Source of the DNA: Streptomyces calvus | GTDB lineage: Bacteria > Actinomycetota > Actinomycetes > Streptomycetales > Streptomycetaceae | Direction of reading: 5' to 3' | Length of the DNA stretch: 64,000 bases | Assembly (NCBI RefSeq): GCF_006782915.1 | Contig: NZ_VCNP01000005.1 | Span: 43,041-107,040, forward strand | Part shown: piece after piece, positions 51,492-60,638 of the stretch | Position numbering within the stretch: the first letter of the stretch is position 1 | Layout: every line of letters starts with the position of its first letter | Made by a program: the position numbers and the translations under genes | Notes under the pieces: model-generated | The model's input: only the letters and a program-made list of their open reading frames with translations | Databases searched by the model: none | Told to the model about the DNA's origin: nothing

Positions 51492-51627
51492 GCCGATCCT
51501 CACCCTTCTCGCTGTGCGGCGGGCTTCGGCGCCGGGCGCGTCCGTGCCCGCCCGCGGCGGCGGTCCCGGCGGGTGCCGGGGCCGCCCTGCCCTTCCAGTC
51601 TGGGCGCAATGGGGCGGATCCGCTGGC

Positions 51628-51659
51628 GCGCGGGCCGGCCGGTGACGGCCGGCCCGCGC
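51628..51659. terminator. Stem-loop terminator of the ATPase operon
   Basis: GCGCGGGCCGGCCG and CGGCCGGCCCGCGC form a 14-base perfect stem with a GTGA loop, ending seven bases before the ATPase stop side. Confidence 0.78.
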
Positions 51660-51665
51660 CGTCCC

Positions 51666-54600
51666 TCACGCCACCGGGCGGGCGATGCCGGTGTGCAGCA
51701 GGGGACGGGTGCGGCGGGCGGACTCGCCGAGCCGGGCGCCCAGGCGGGAGGCGGCGTCGTAGAGCCGGCGCACTGGTACGGAGTGCTCCAGGCGGGGAGC
51801 GAGGGCGGACAGGGTGATGGCGAGGGCGACGCCGAGCCAGGCGACCGGGCCGAGCGGGGTGCAGCCGAAGAAGTGGCTGACGCCGGGCGTCTGGACCAGG
51901 GCGGCGAGCACGGCGGCGGAGCCCAGGGCGGTCGCCCACACCAGAGGGCTGTGGCGGCGGCCGGAGAGGGTCTGCACGAGCTGCGCGCCGACCACGCCGC
52001 ACAGGGCCATCGTGGTGGAGCGGCGCTCGGTGCCGGGGGTGAACCGGCCGATCAGATACGCCGTGACCGCGCCGAGGCAGGTCGTCACTCCCCGGCGCCG
52101 GATGGCGCGCAGCAGGGGTGCGCCGAGGACGTCGAGGCCCATCGGCCCGGTCGCGGCGGGCGCGGCCGTCGCCGGGTCGTCGCTCGGGGTCACCGCCACC
52201 GCCATGGCGGGGAACATGTCGGTGAGCAGGTTGACCAGGAGCAGTTGACGGGTCGACAGCGGGGAGGAGCCGGCGAGCAGGGTGCCCAGCACGCTGAAGC
52301 CGACCTCACCCGCGTTGCCGCCGATGAGGATGCTCACCGCGTCGGCGACGCTGCGCCACAGCGCGCGGCCCTCGCCGACGGCGTCCACCAGGACGGACAG
52401 GTCGCCGGTGGTGAGCACGAGGTCGGCGGCGTTGCGGGCGGCGGCCGAGCCGCGGGACTCGATGCCGACGCCCACGTCGGCGGCGCGGATGGCGGCGGCG
52501 TCGTTGGCGCCGTCGCCCGCCATGGCCACCACCCGGCCGGTCTGCTGCAGGGCCTCCACGACGTGGAGTTTCTGCTCGGGCGCGACCCGGGCGACGACGG
52601 CGGCGCCGTGCAGCGCGCGGACCCGCTCGCTGCGGCTCATGGCGACGAGTTCGTCGCCGGTGACGACGTCGGTCTCCTCCGGCCAGCCCAGTTGCAGGGC
52701 GATGGCCCGCGCGGTCTCCGGGTGATCGCCGGTGAGCATGACGGGCAGGATGCCGGCCCGGCGCAGTTCCGTGAGGAGTTCCTGCGAGGTGTCGCGCGGC
52801 ACGTCGGCCAGCGCGATCAGCCCGGCGAACTCCAGGTCGGCGAGGTCGGCGTCGAGTTCGTCGGCGGGTTCGGAGCCGCGGCACGGGCGCCGGGCCACGG
52901 CCAGGACGCGCAGCCCCTGTCCCGCGAGGGTGTGGGCGGTGGCGGCCGCGTCGTCGGGGAGGTCCCGGCAGGCGGGCAGGACCGTCTCCGGGGCGCCCTT
53001 GACGACGAGGAGCGGACCGCCGTCCGCGTCGCCGTCCCGGCCGACGGCCGCCGCGTAGCCGCGGCTGGCCTCGAAGGCGAGTTCGCCGTCGGCCGTCCAG
53101 GCGCCGTCCGGCGGGGCGACGTCGAGGACGGCCTCGTCGGTGGCGTGGGCGACGCGGCGTCCCTCGCCGGTGTCCTCCTGCGGGCAGGCGCGGGCGGCCA
53201 GGCGGACGACGGGGACGGCCCGTTCCGCGTCCGGTGCGAGGACGGTGCCGTCGGCGGTGGCGACGCGGACCAGGCGCAGGCGGTTCTCGGTGAGGGTGCC
53301 GGTCTTGTCGAAGCAGACGGTGTCGACCCGGCCGAGTGCCTCCAGGGTGCGCGGGGTGCGGACCAGGACGCCGCGCCGGGAGAGCCGGCGCGCGGCGGCC
53401 ATCTGGGCGACGGTCGCGACGAGCGGCAGGCCCTCCGGGACGGCGGCGACGGCCACGGCGACGCCTCCGCTGACGGCACGCCGTATCGGGCTGCCGCGCA
53501 GCAGGGACAGGCCGGTCACCAGTGCCCCGCCGGTCAGTGTCACCGGCAGGGCCTTGCGGGTGAGTTCCTGCAGCCGGGCCTGGACGCCGGCGGGCGGCGG
53601 GGTGCGGGCGGCGAGCGCGACGGCCCGGCCGGCCTCGGTGCGGTCGCCGGTGTCCACGACGAGTGCCTCGGCCCGGCCGGCGACGACGGTGGTGCCCTCG
53701 AAGACCATGCAGGTCCGCCGGCCGACCGGTGCTCCGGGGGTCGGGGCCAGGTCCTTGGTGACGGGCAGGGACTCGCCGGTGAGCGCCGACTCGTCGACCT
53801 CGAGGCCCTCGGCGTCGAGCAGCCGGGCGTCGGCGGGGACGACGTCGCCGGCGGCGAGGCCGATCGTGTCGCCCGGGCGCAGTCGGCTGGCGTCGACGGT
53901 GACCGTGCGGCTCGTGGAGAGCTGGCGGCGCGCCTTGGGCTGTTGCCGGGCGGCGAGCCGGGCGAGGGCGCGTTCGGCGCGCAGCCGTTGCAGGCCGCCG
54001 GCGACCGCGTTGATGTCCATGGCGCCGACGACGAGCAGGGCGTCGACGACGGAGCCGAGCAGTGCGGAGGCGACGGCGCCGGTGGCCAGCACGGGCGTGA
54101 GCGGGTCGTCGAGTTCGCGGCGCACGGCACCGGCCGCCTGCCACGTCCAGCGGACGGGTGCGGCGACGGGGGTGCGGGTGAGCCGGGCCGCCCGCTGCCG
54201 GGAGCGGTCGGCGAGCAGGGCGAGTCCCTCGGGTTCGGCGTCGGTCCGGGTGTCGCGCAGCAGGTCGCGGGCCTCGTGCGGTTCCAGGGCGTGCCAGGGC
54301 ACGTGCAGGCGGGGTTCGGGCGGTGTGGCCCGGGCGACGCGCAGTGCCTCGGTCCAGCCGGTCACCAGGGCGCCGGTCGCGGCGATGTTCACGGGGGCGT
54401 GCCGGGTGAGCCGCTGCCAGAGCCGGCCGCCGGGGGTGCCGCCGCGGGCCACCAGGAGGCCCGACAGGGCGGCGCCCGCGCGGGCCATGGTCTGCGACCG
54501 GCGGCCGACGCGGCGGGCGGCCGGAATCGCCGTCAGCAGCCGCCAGACGTCGGCGAGTCCGCCGGTGGCGAGGGCGTCGGCGCCCCAGGCGGTCGCGGCG

Positions 54601-56025
54601 CGGTGGTCGGTGAGGGCGATCGCGACGTCCGCGGCGGGCAGTCCGCGCGCCACGTCGTCGCCGCCGCGCGCGGCCACGCGGGCGACGCCGACGACGATGT
54701 GCCCGTCGTTCTGCAGCGCCTGGACGACGTCGCCGAAGGGCAGGTCGGCGGGGGCGACCTCGTCGGCGAGCCGGGTGATGTCCTTCAGGTCGGAGCCGCC
54801 GGTGATCACCACGTGCAGCCCGGCACGGCGGGCGGCGTCGAGGACCGCTTCGGCGCAGGGGTCGACGGGGTCGTCGAACAGCGGGGGTTTGCCGTCGTGG
54901 CCGGGGGCGGGCCGGGTGTGGTTGCGCAGGGCGTCGGCGTGCAGGACGAGGGAGTCGGCGATCTCCAGTTGCCGCAGCCGTTCGGCGCTGCGGACCAGGA
55001 CGCCGGACCGGGCGAGGTGGGTGCCGAGGACCGCGTCGAAGGCGGCGGGGCCGTACCGGGCGGCCTTGGGTGATCCGGCCAGGACGGCCTCGGCCGCCTC
55101 GCGGGTGTCGTGGGTGACGAGGAGGGTGGCGGCGGCGCCCGCGACGCTGCCGGTGCCGGCGTGGGCGGCGTAGGCCTGGGCGGGTGTGACCCGCAGGGGC
55201 GGGCGGGTGTCGGTGGGGCAGGGGATGCTGGTTCGCTGTTCGCGGCAGAGGTCGTCGTGCAGGGCCTCGAAGGCCGCCGCGCGGGCCGCGGCCTCGGTGA
55301 GCTGGCCGGTGCGCATCAGACCGTCGAGGACGAGGGCCACCGGGGACTGTCCGGCGCCGTGTGCGGCGGCGTTGGCGGCGGCGAGGAGCAGTTCCATGCC
55401 GCTCCTGCCGAACCGCTGCCGCAGCAGCGCCCGGAAGCGGGGGTTCTCGCGCAGCAGGGTGACGGCGGCGGTGACCGCCTTGGGGCTGCGGGGCAGCCGC
55501 AGCGACCGGGCGGTCAGGGCGCCGGCCGCGCCCGCGGCGTCCAGGGCCAGCGCGGCGGCGGCGACGCGTACCTCGCGGGGGTCGCCGGGGTGGGCGGTCC
55601 CGGACGCCTCGTCCGGGCCTGCGTCCTCGGTGAGTCCGAGGCGGGCGGCGAGCGCGACGGCGTGTTCGGTGACGCGGTCGCCGACGGCGTCCGTCACGGC
55701 GGTCACCACAAGGCGGGACAGTCCGTCGTCCCAGTACGCCGTCAGGACGTCCGGGTGGTCGAGCAGTTCGGCGGCGGCCCTGCGGGCGAGTGGCGCGACG
55801 GCGCCGTCCGGGTGCCGCAGGGCGAGGTGGACGCGCGGCCCGGCCCGCCAGTGGCGGGCGCCCCCCCGGGGGGCGCCCCCGGCCGAGGGCGTTGCGGGCG
55901 ACGTGGCCGAGGCGGCGCGTCGTGTCGTGGACGGACGTCATCCCCTGGGCGGTGCCGCGCGCGGCGCCCGCGGCGGCTCCCGCCACGGCTCCCGCGAGGG
56001 GAGCGACGTCGAAGCGAATGTACAT
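51666..56025 (-). CDS. Very long cation-transporting P-type ATPase, one-base frame error
   Basis: About 1450 residues. Core motifs are complete: ALTGESLPVTKD (actuator), AVPEGLPLVATVA (membrane), CFDKTGTLTENR (phosphorylated Asp), MLTGDHPETARAIA and AMAGDGANDAAAIRAADVG. The first 600 residues are an extended N-terminal region that contains HAD/nucleotide-binding-like repeats (VVITGGSDLKDITRLADEV), as in mycobacterial CtpI-type pumps. From 55709 downstream the frame is open; upstream, HWRAGPRVHLALRHPDGAVAP continues in that frame, but the start MYIRFDVAPLAGAVAG (56023-56025) is in another. The switch lies in a ccccccc/gggggg run at 55858-55880. A missing base in the sequence is more likely than a true defect. 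Substrate unknown. Confidence 0.8.
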
Positions 56026-56049
56026 GTGCGGCGTCCCGTTGCTCGTGGC

Positions 56050-56634
56050 TCAGCCGGAGTGGCGGCCGTTGCCCGGCCGGCCCGGTGTGCCGTTCCGGTC
56101 CGGGTGGTCGCCGTGGTGGGCGGTGGCCTCGGCGACCTGCTTGAGGGCCGATGCGGTGGCGGTGTCGCCCACTTTGGCGGGCTGTTCGTGCACCGCGTGT
56201 ACGACGTGTTCGGCGTGTTCGGGCCGGTGGCGGGAGGGGGTGAGCCGGTCGCCGGGGCCCGCGGGTGGCGGGGTGTCGGAGGCGCGGTCGTTCCGGTGGC
56301 CGTCACCGGTCGGGGTGGCGGGCCGCCCGTCGGCGTCGGCCGGCTGCCGGGTGCCGGGGTCGCCGTGCGGGTGTTCGGGGCGGGGGCGGGTGAGCCAGGC
56401 GACGGCCGCGCCGGTGAGCGCCACCGGCCATTCGACGACGCCGGCCACTCCGAGCACCCCGGCTCCGGTGTAGACGGCGATGCGGCGTCCGCGCGGGGAG
56501 ACCGCTCCGATCGCGTCGAGGGCCCCGCCAGCGACCCGGCCCACCTGCTCGGCGCCCGGTACGTGCCGCAGTCCGGAGGCGACGGCCCGCAAGGGCTGCG
56601 GAAGATCCTGCGAACGGGGCGTGTGCTGGTCCAT
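56050..56634 (-). CDS. Conserved protein beside the P-type ATPase
   Basis: A 194-residue protein: an N-terminal region (SQDLPQPLRAVASGLRHVPGAEQVGRV), a short hydrophobic stretch near residues 52-80 (IAVYTGAGVLGVAGVVEWPVALTG) that is probably membrane-embedded, and a disordered Pro/His/Asp-rich tail. The start ATG follows GGAGG. Its stop is only 24 bases before the ATPase start, so the two are cotranscribed and it may be an accessory of the pump. Confidence 0.72.
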   Translation of the reverse strand: MDQHTPRSQDLPQPLRAVASGLRHVPGAEQVGRVAGGALDAIGAVSPRGRRIAVYTGAGVLGVAGVVEWPVALTGAAVAWLTRPRPEHPHGDPGTRQPADADGRPATPTGDGHRNDRASDTPPPAGPGDRLTPSRHRPEHAEHVVHAVHEQPAKVGDTATASALKQVAEATAHHGDHPDRNGTPGRPGNGRHSG

Positions 56635-56811
56635 GACGACCTCCACGAGCGCATCCCTGAGGGGGCACTCATCGTTTTCCCTGCCTTTTGCCCCATATTC
56701 AGCCGTGACCGGCCCGAGCGCTTTTCTTGTACGCCCGAGCCGGTCGCGGCGTCGTGGAGGCCGGGCGCCGTCCGGTCCGGCCGGGACCGGACGGCGGCTG
56801 TCCCGGCGGGG

Positions 56812-57780
56812 TCAGGCGGTGCCGAGCGCGCCGCGCAGGACGCCGATCGCCTGGGTGATGGCGGCCTCGGCGGCGTGCGTCTCGCGCAGCGCGTTGAGCA
56901 TCACGAAGTCGTGGATGATGCCCTGGTAGCGGACGGCGGTGACGGGCACGCCGGCCTGGCGGAGCTTGTCGGCGTAGGCCTCGCCCTCGTCGCGCAGCAC
57001 GTCGGCCTCGCCGGTGACGACGAGGGCCGGCGGCAGTCCGGCGAGCTGCTCGGTGGTGGCGCGCAGCGGCGAGGCGGTGATCTCGGCGCGCTGCGCCTCG
57101 TCGGTCGTGTACTGGTCCCAGAACCACTGCATGGCGTCGCGGCGCAGGAAGTAGCCCTCGGCGAACCGGTGGTAGGAGCCGGTGTCGAAGTTCGCGTCGG
57201 TGACCGGGTAGAAGAGCACCTGCTGCACGAGCGGGACGTCGCCGCGTTCCTTGGCCATCAGGGTGAGCGCGGCGGTCATGTTGCCGCCGACGGAGTCGCC
57301 CGCCACGGCGATCCGGGTGGCGTCGAGGTCCTTGGCCGCGCCGTCGGTGACGATCCAGCGGGCGACGGCGTAGTTCTGCTCGATGGCGACCGGGTAGCGC
57401 GTCTCGGGCGAGAGGTCGTACTCGGGGAAGACGACTGCCGCGCGGGTGCCGACGGCGAGTTCGCGGACGAGGCGGTCGTGGGTGTGGGCGTTGCCGAAGA
57501 CCCAGCCGGCGCCGTGGATGTAGAGGACGACGGGGAGCGGTCCGGCGGCGCCTGCGGGGCGGACGATCCGTGCCCGGACGCTGCCGGTGGGCCCGCCCTG
57601 GACGGTGACCCACTCCTCGTCGACGGCGGGCAGGGCGATGTCGCCGGACTGCACCTCGTCGACGGCCTTGCGGCCCTCCACGGGGCCGAGGTCGAAGAGG
57701 TACGGCGGGTTGGCGGTGGCCTCGGCGAAGGCCTGGGCGGCGGGCTCGAGGACGGGACGGTGGGCGGTGGTGCCGGTCAT
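56812..57780 (-). CDS. Alpha/beta hydrolase, HSL-type esterase
   Basis: A 322-residue esterase/lipase of the hormone-sensitive-lipase type. The oxyanion motif HGAGWVFGN (about residue 88), nucleophile GDSVGGNMTAAL (Ser), DVLRDEGEAYADKL (Asp) and GIIHDFVML (His) make the catalytic triad. It hydrolyses short acyl esters in the cytoplasm. The ATG at 57778-57780 is the first Met after a promoter-like region with repeats and gives the family N terminus. It is divergent from the OhrR-like regulator and is probably its target. Confidence 0.9.
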   Translation of the reverse strand: MTGTTAHRPVLEPAAQAFAEATANPPYLFDLGPVEGRKAVDEVQSGDIALPAVDEEWVTVQGGPTGSVRARIVRPAGAAGPLPVVLYIHGAGWVFGNAHTHDRLVRELAVGTRAAVVFPEYDLSPETRYPVAIEQNYAVARWIVTDGAAKDLDATRIAVAGDSVGGNMTAALTLMAKERGDVPLVQQVLFYPVTDANFDTGSYHRFAEGYFLRRDAMQWFWDQYTTDEAQRAEITASPLRATTEQLAGLPPALVVTGEADVLRDEGEAYADKLRQAGVPVTAVRYQGIIHDFVMLNALRETHAAEAAITQAIGVLRGALGTA

Positions 57781-57877
57781 GACGTACTCCTCGGATCGGG
57801 TGTGCCGCCGCCGGACCCCTGACCGGAGTCCGTCGGGGTCGGCGGCACACCCTGAAAGTAGCGCACGACTAGGTCGC

Positions 57878-57937
57878 ACGCAACTGATTCGCACTCGACT
57901 TATTCGCCTACCACTCGTTCGGACGCAACTTGTTCGC
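57878..57937. promoter_or_regulatory. Candidate operator repeats between esterase and MarR/OhrR-like genes
   Basis: Three related units, ACGCAACTGATTCGC (57878-57892), CTCGACTTATTCGCC (57895 region) and ACGCAACTTGTTCGC (57923-57937), lie in the AT-richer divergent promoter region. They are probably binding sites for the adjacent regulator. Confidence 0.5.
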
Positions 57938-57983
57938 TCGCGATACGATCGACGGGGACGACGACAGCGAAACGGGTGATCGG

Positions 57984-58454
57984 ATGGACAGCACCACGGA
58001 CGCGAGCCGGGCCACGCCGCCGGCCGAGCGGTCCCTGCTCCTGGACGACCAGCTCTGCTTCGCGCTGTACGCGGCCTCCCGCGCGGTCACCGCCCGGTAC
58101 CGGCCGCTGCTGGACGAACTGGGCCTGACCTACCCGCAGTACCTCGTCCTGCTGGTGCTCTGGGAGCGGGACTCGATCTCCGTACGGGAGCTGGGCGCCG
58201 CACTCCAGCTCGAGTCCAGCACCCTCTCCCCGCTGCTGAAGCGCCTGGAGGCGGGCGGGCTGCTGCGCCGCGAACGCCGCAGCGACGACGAGCGTTCGGT
58301 CGCCATCCGCCTCACCGAGGAGGGCGCCGCGCTCCGCGAACGCGCCCGCGCGGTGCCGGTGGCCATCGGCGACGCCATGGGCCTCACCCCGGAGCAGGAC
58401 GCCACGGCCAAACACCTGCTGCGCCTGCTGGTCGCCAACGTCGCGGACCGCTGA
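57984..58454 (+). CDS. MarR/OhrR-family regulator with conserved Cys
   Basis: A 156-residue MarR protein of the OhrR type. The motif DDQLCFALYAASRAVTARYRPL has the reactive Cys that senses organic peroxides in OhrR, and LTYPQYLVLLVLWE, SSTLSPLLKRLEAGGLLRRERR form the DNA-binding part. It should repress the divergent esterase gene and itself until a peroxide oxidises the Cys. The ATG at 57984 is preferred, with gatcgg before it; an ATG 54 bases earlier gives an unrelated extension. Confidence 0.85.
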   Translation: MDSTTDASRATPPAERSLLLDDQLCFALYAASRAVTARYRPLLDELGLTYPQYLVLLVLWERDSISVRELGAALQLESSTLSPLLKRLEAGGLLRRERRSDDERSVAIRLTEEGAALRERARAVPVAIGDAMGLTPEQDATAKHLLRLLVANVADR

Positions 58455-58604
58455 ACCGGACCGCGTCCACGCCTTTCGTCCGCGTCCGTGTCGGAACGGA
58501 CGCGCCGGGTACTAGGTGCTGGCAACAGGCACCAGGGCCCGCGCGCGGCGGGCCGGAGAGCGGGCGGCGGCCGCACGGCCGCCCGGTCGGCGAAAGGAGC
58601 GGTC

Positions 58605-59294
58605 ATGACGGAGAACGGCGAGGACGCCACGCTCGTACGGCGCCCGGGAAGCCCCGACCTCCGTCTGGCCCCGGACGCCGTGGGACAGGCACCGCCACCG
58701 GACGCACGGCGCGAGGCCCCGGCCGAGGAGGACGAACCGCACCTGCCCCGCGACCGCAACCAGGCCATCCTGGAGGCGGCCAAGCAGGTCGGCGCGGTGC
58801 TCAAGCGCGGCGGGCACCCCTTCGCCCTGGCCGGCAGCGTCGCCGTGTACGCCCACGGCGGCAGCGGCAACCTCCAGCACGACGTCGACTTCTGCGTCCG
58901 CCGCGAGGACGCGGAGGACGTGGCCGCCACGCTCCGCGAGGCCGGCCTGACCGTCTACGCGCCGCCGGAGGACTGGCTGATCAAGGCCACCTGCTTCGGC
59001 CAGGACGTCGACCTCATCTTCGAACTGGCGCACCGGCCCGTCTCCACCGGGATGCTCGACCGGGCGCAGGAACTCCCGGTCGAGTCGGTGCGCATGCCGG
59101 TCCTGGCGCCCACCGACCTGCTGTCCGGGCTGATCTGCGCCTTCTCCGAGCACCACTGCGACTTCGGCGCGGTCCTGCCCATCGCCCGCGCCCTGCGCGA
59201 GAAGGTCGACTGGGACCGGGTGCGGCGCGACTGCGGTGACGAACCCATGCCCGCCGCCTTCTTCTTCCTGCTGGAACGCCTGAACGTCATCTGA
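58605..59294 (+). CDS. Nucleotidyltransferase-superfamily protein
   Basis: A 229-residue protein with a nucleotidyltransferase core: FALAGSVAVYAHGGSG then HDVDFCVRRED (metal-binding Asp-x-Asp) and GQDVDLIFEL (third Asp). The N-terminal 60 residues are charged and may be disordered. The family transfers nucleotides to small molecules or proteins, as in antitoxin/MNT-type enzymes; no target is evident. It is followed by a small BON-like gene and a metallophosphoesterase, all on one transcript. The ATG has aaaggag upstream. Confidence 0.82.
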   Translation: MTENGEDATLVRRPGSPDLRLAPDAVGQAPPPDARREAPAEEDEPHLPRDRNQAILEAAKQVGAVLKRGGHPFALAGSVAVYAHGGSGNLQHDVDFCVRREDAEDVAATLREAGLTVYAPPEDWLIKATCFGQDVDLIFELAHRPVSTGMLDRAQELPVESVRMPVLAPTDLLSGLICAFSEHHCDFGAVLPIARALREKVDWDRVRRDCGDEPMPAAFFFLLERLNVI

Positions 59295-59316
59295 AGGTCC
59301 GCGGAAGGGAACGCCC

Positions 59317-59604
59317 ATGAACACCCACGAGTCCGGATCCGCCCGCGGCACACCGGCCGGGCGGACCACGGAGTACCGCGTCGCCCACCTCCAGGACCGG
59401 CTCGCCGCCGGCGAGCTCGGCGAACTCGGTGTGCGGGTCGAGGTCCGCGGCGGGGCCGTACTGGTCACCGGGACCGTCCCGTCGGCCGGCTGCCGCGACG
59501 AGGTCCTGAGCACCGTGCGCGAGGAACTCGCCGGGCTCGACGTGCACGGCGACCTCGTGATCAGCGAGCCCTCGTCGCCCGACCACGCGGAGGAGCTGTC
59601 ATGA
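59317..59604 (+). CDS. Small BON-like domain protein
   Basis: A 95-residue protein with a core (YRVAHLQDRLAAGELGELGVRVEVRGGAVLVTGTVPSAG) that looks like a single BON domain (helix, two strands, VRGGAVLVTGTV turn). BON domains usually bind phospholipids in the envelope, but no signal peptide is seen here. It follows the nucleotidyltransferase by 22 bases and overlaps the phosphoesterase start by four bases. Confidence 0.68.
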   Translation: MNTHESGSARGTPAGRTTEYRVAHLQDRLAAGELGELGVRVEVRGGAVLVTGTVPSAGCRDEVLSTVREELAGLDVHGDLVISEPSSPDHAEELS

Positions 59605-60368
59605 TCCGGATCGCCGCCGTCGGTGACATCCACATGGGACCCGACACCCGGGGCGTGCTCCGTCCCGCGTTCGACACCCTGCACGAGTGCGCCGACCTCC
59701 TGCTGCTGGCCGGTGACCTGACCCGGCACGGCACCGTCGAGGAGGCGCGGGTGGTGGCCGACGAGATCCGGGACCTGGCCGTGCCGGTCGTCGCGGTGCT
59801 CGGCAACCACGACCACCACGACGACCGGCAGGACGAGGTCACGGCCGTCCTGCGGGACGCCGGCGCCCGGGTGCTGGAGGGCGAGTCGACGGTGGTGCGC
59901 GCCGGGGACGCGCGCGTCGGGGTGGCCGGCACCAAGGGCTTCGGCGGCGGGTTCGTGGGAGCGAGCGCCGGGGAGTTCGGCGAGCCGGTGATGAAGGAGT
60001 TCGTCCGGGTCTCCCGCCACTGCGCCGACGGCCTGCGCACCGCCCTGGAACGGCTGGACGAGGACGGCTGCGACGTACGGATCGCGCTCACCCACTACTC
60101 CCCCGTGCCGGAGACGCTGGCCGGGGAACCGCTGGAGATCTACCCGTTCCTCGGCAGTTATCTGCTGGCCGAGGCGATCGACACGGCCGGGGCCGACCTC
60201 GCCGTGCACGGGCACGCGCACGCCGGCAGCGAGCACGGCATGACCACCGGAGGCGTGCGGGTCCGCAACGTCGCGCAGCCGGTCATCGGCCGCGCCTTCC
60301 ACGTCTACCACCTCCCGGTCCGGCACCCGGCGGGCACGCGCTCCGGCGCGGAGGCCGTGACCGGCTGA
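59601..60368 (+). CDS. Metallophosphoesterase
   Basis: A 255-residue calcineurin-like phosphoesterase. The metal-binding motifs are complete and in order: AAVGDIHMG, LAGDLT, LGNHDHH and later LTHYSP and HGHAHAGS. It hydrolyses a phosphoester or phosphodiester in the cytoplasm; it might remove what the upstream nucleotidyltransferase adds, or degrade a cyclic nucleotide. Its start overlaps the BON-like gene stop (ATGA), which shows tight coupling. Confidence 0.9.
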   Translation: MIRIAAVGDIHMGPDTRGVLRPAFDTLHECADLLLLAGDLTRHGTVEEARVVADEIRDLAVPVVAVLGNHDHHDDRQDEVTAVLRDAGARVLEGESTVVRAGDARVGVAGTKGFGGGFVGASAGEFGEPVMKEFVRVSRHCADGLRTALERLDEDGCDVRIALTHYSPVPETLAGEPLEIYPFLGSYLLAEAIDTAGADLAVHGHAHAGSEHGMTTGGVRVRNVAQPVIGRAFHVYHLPVRHPAGTRSGAEAVTG

Positions 60369-60638
60369 GCCCGCCCACCACCCCGCTCCTCACGGCGCCG
60401 TCGGTACCTCTACCGGCGGCGCCGCCGTACGTCCGGATCCGGCGCGGCGTACCGCCTCTTGTGTGAACACCCCGCACGGCACACCCCTTACGGGCATTTT
60501 GTCTGCTTAGCATTCAGGCTCCGCGTCCCTGGGCCGACCTCGCCACGCACCGGCCCGGGACGCGGACCGCGCTCACCCCTCCCGCCCGCCGTCGGCCCCT
60601 GCCCGCGACCGGGCCGGACCCGTACGAGAGGACACCCG

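Noticed and set aside
50145..55073. A 1642-codon open frame on the plus strand opposite the P-type ATPase
   Set aside because: Long open frames on the wrong strand are common at this GC content. The product is low-complexity Gly/Ala/Arg with no domain, while the minus strand has complete P-type ATPase motifs.
60369..60638. PHO box upstream of the phoD gene
   Set aside because: Only one GTTCACA-like heptamer is visible on the reverse strand; no 11-base-spaced repeats of GTTCACC were found.
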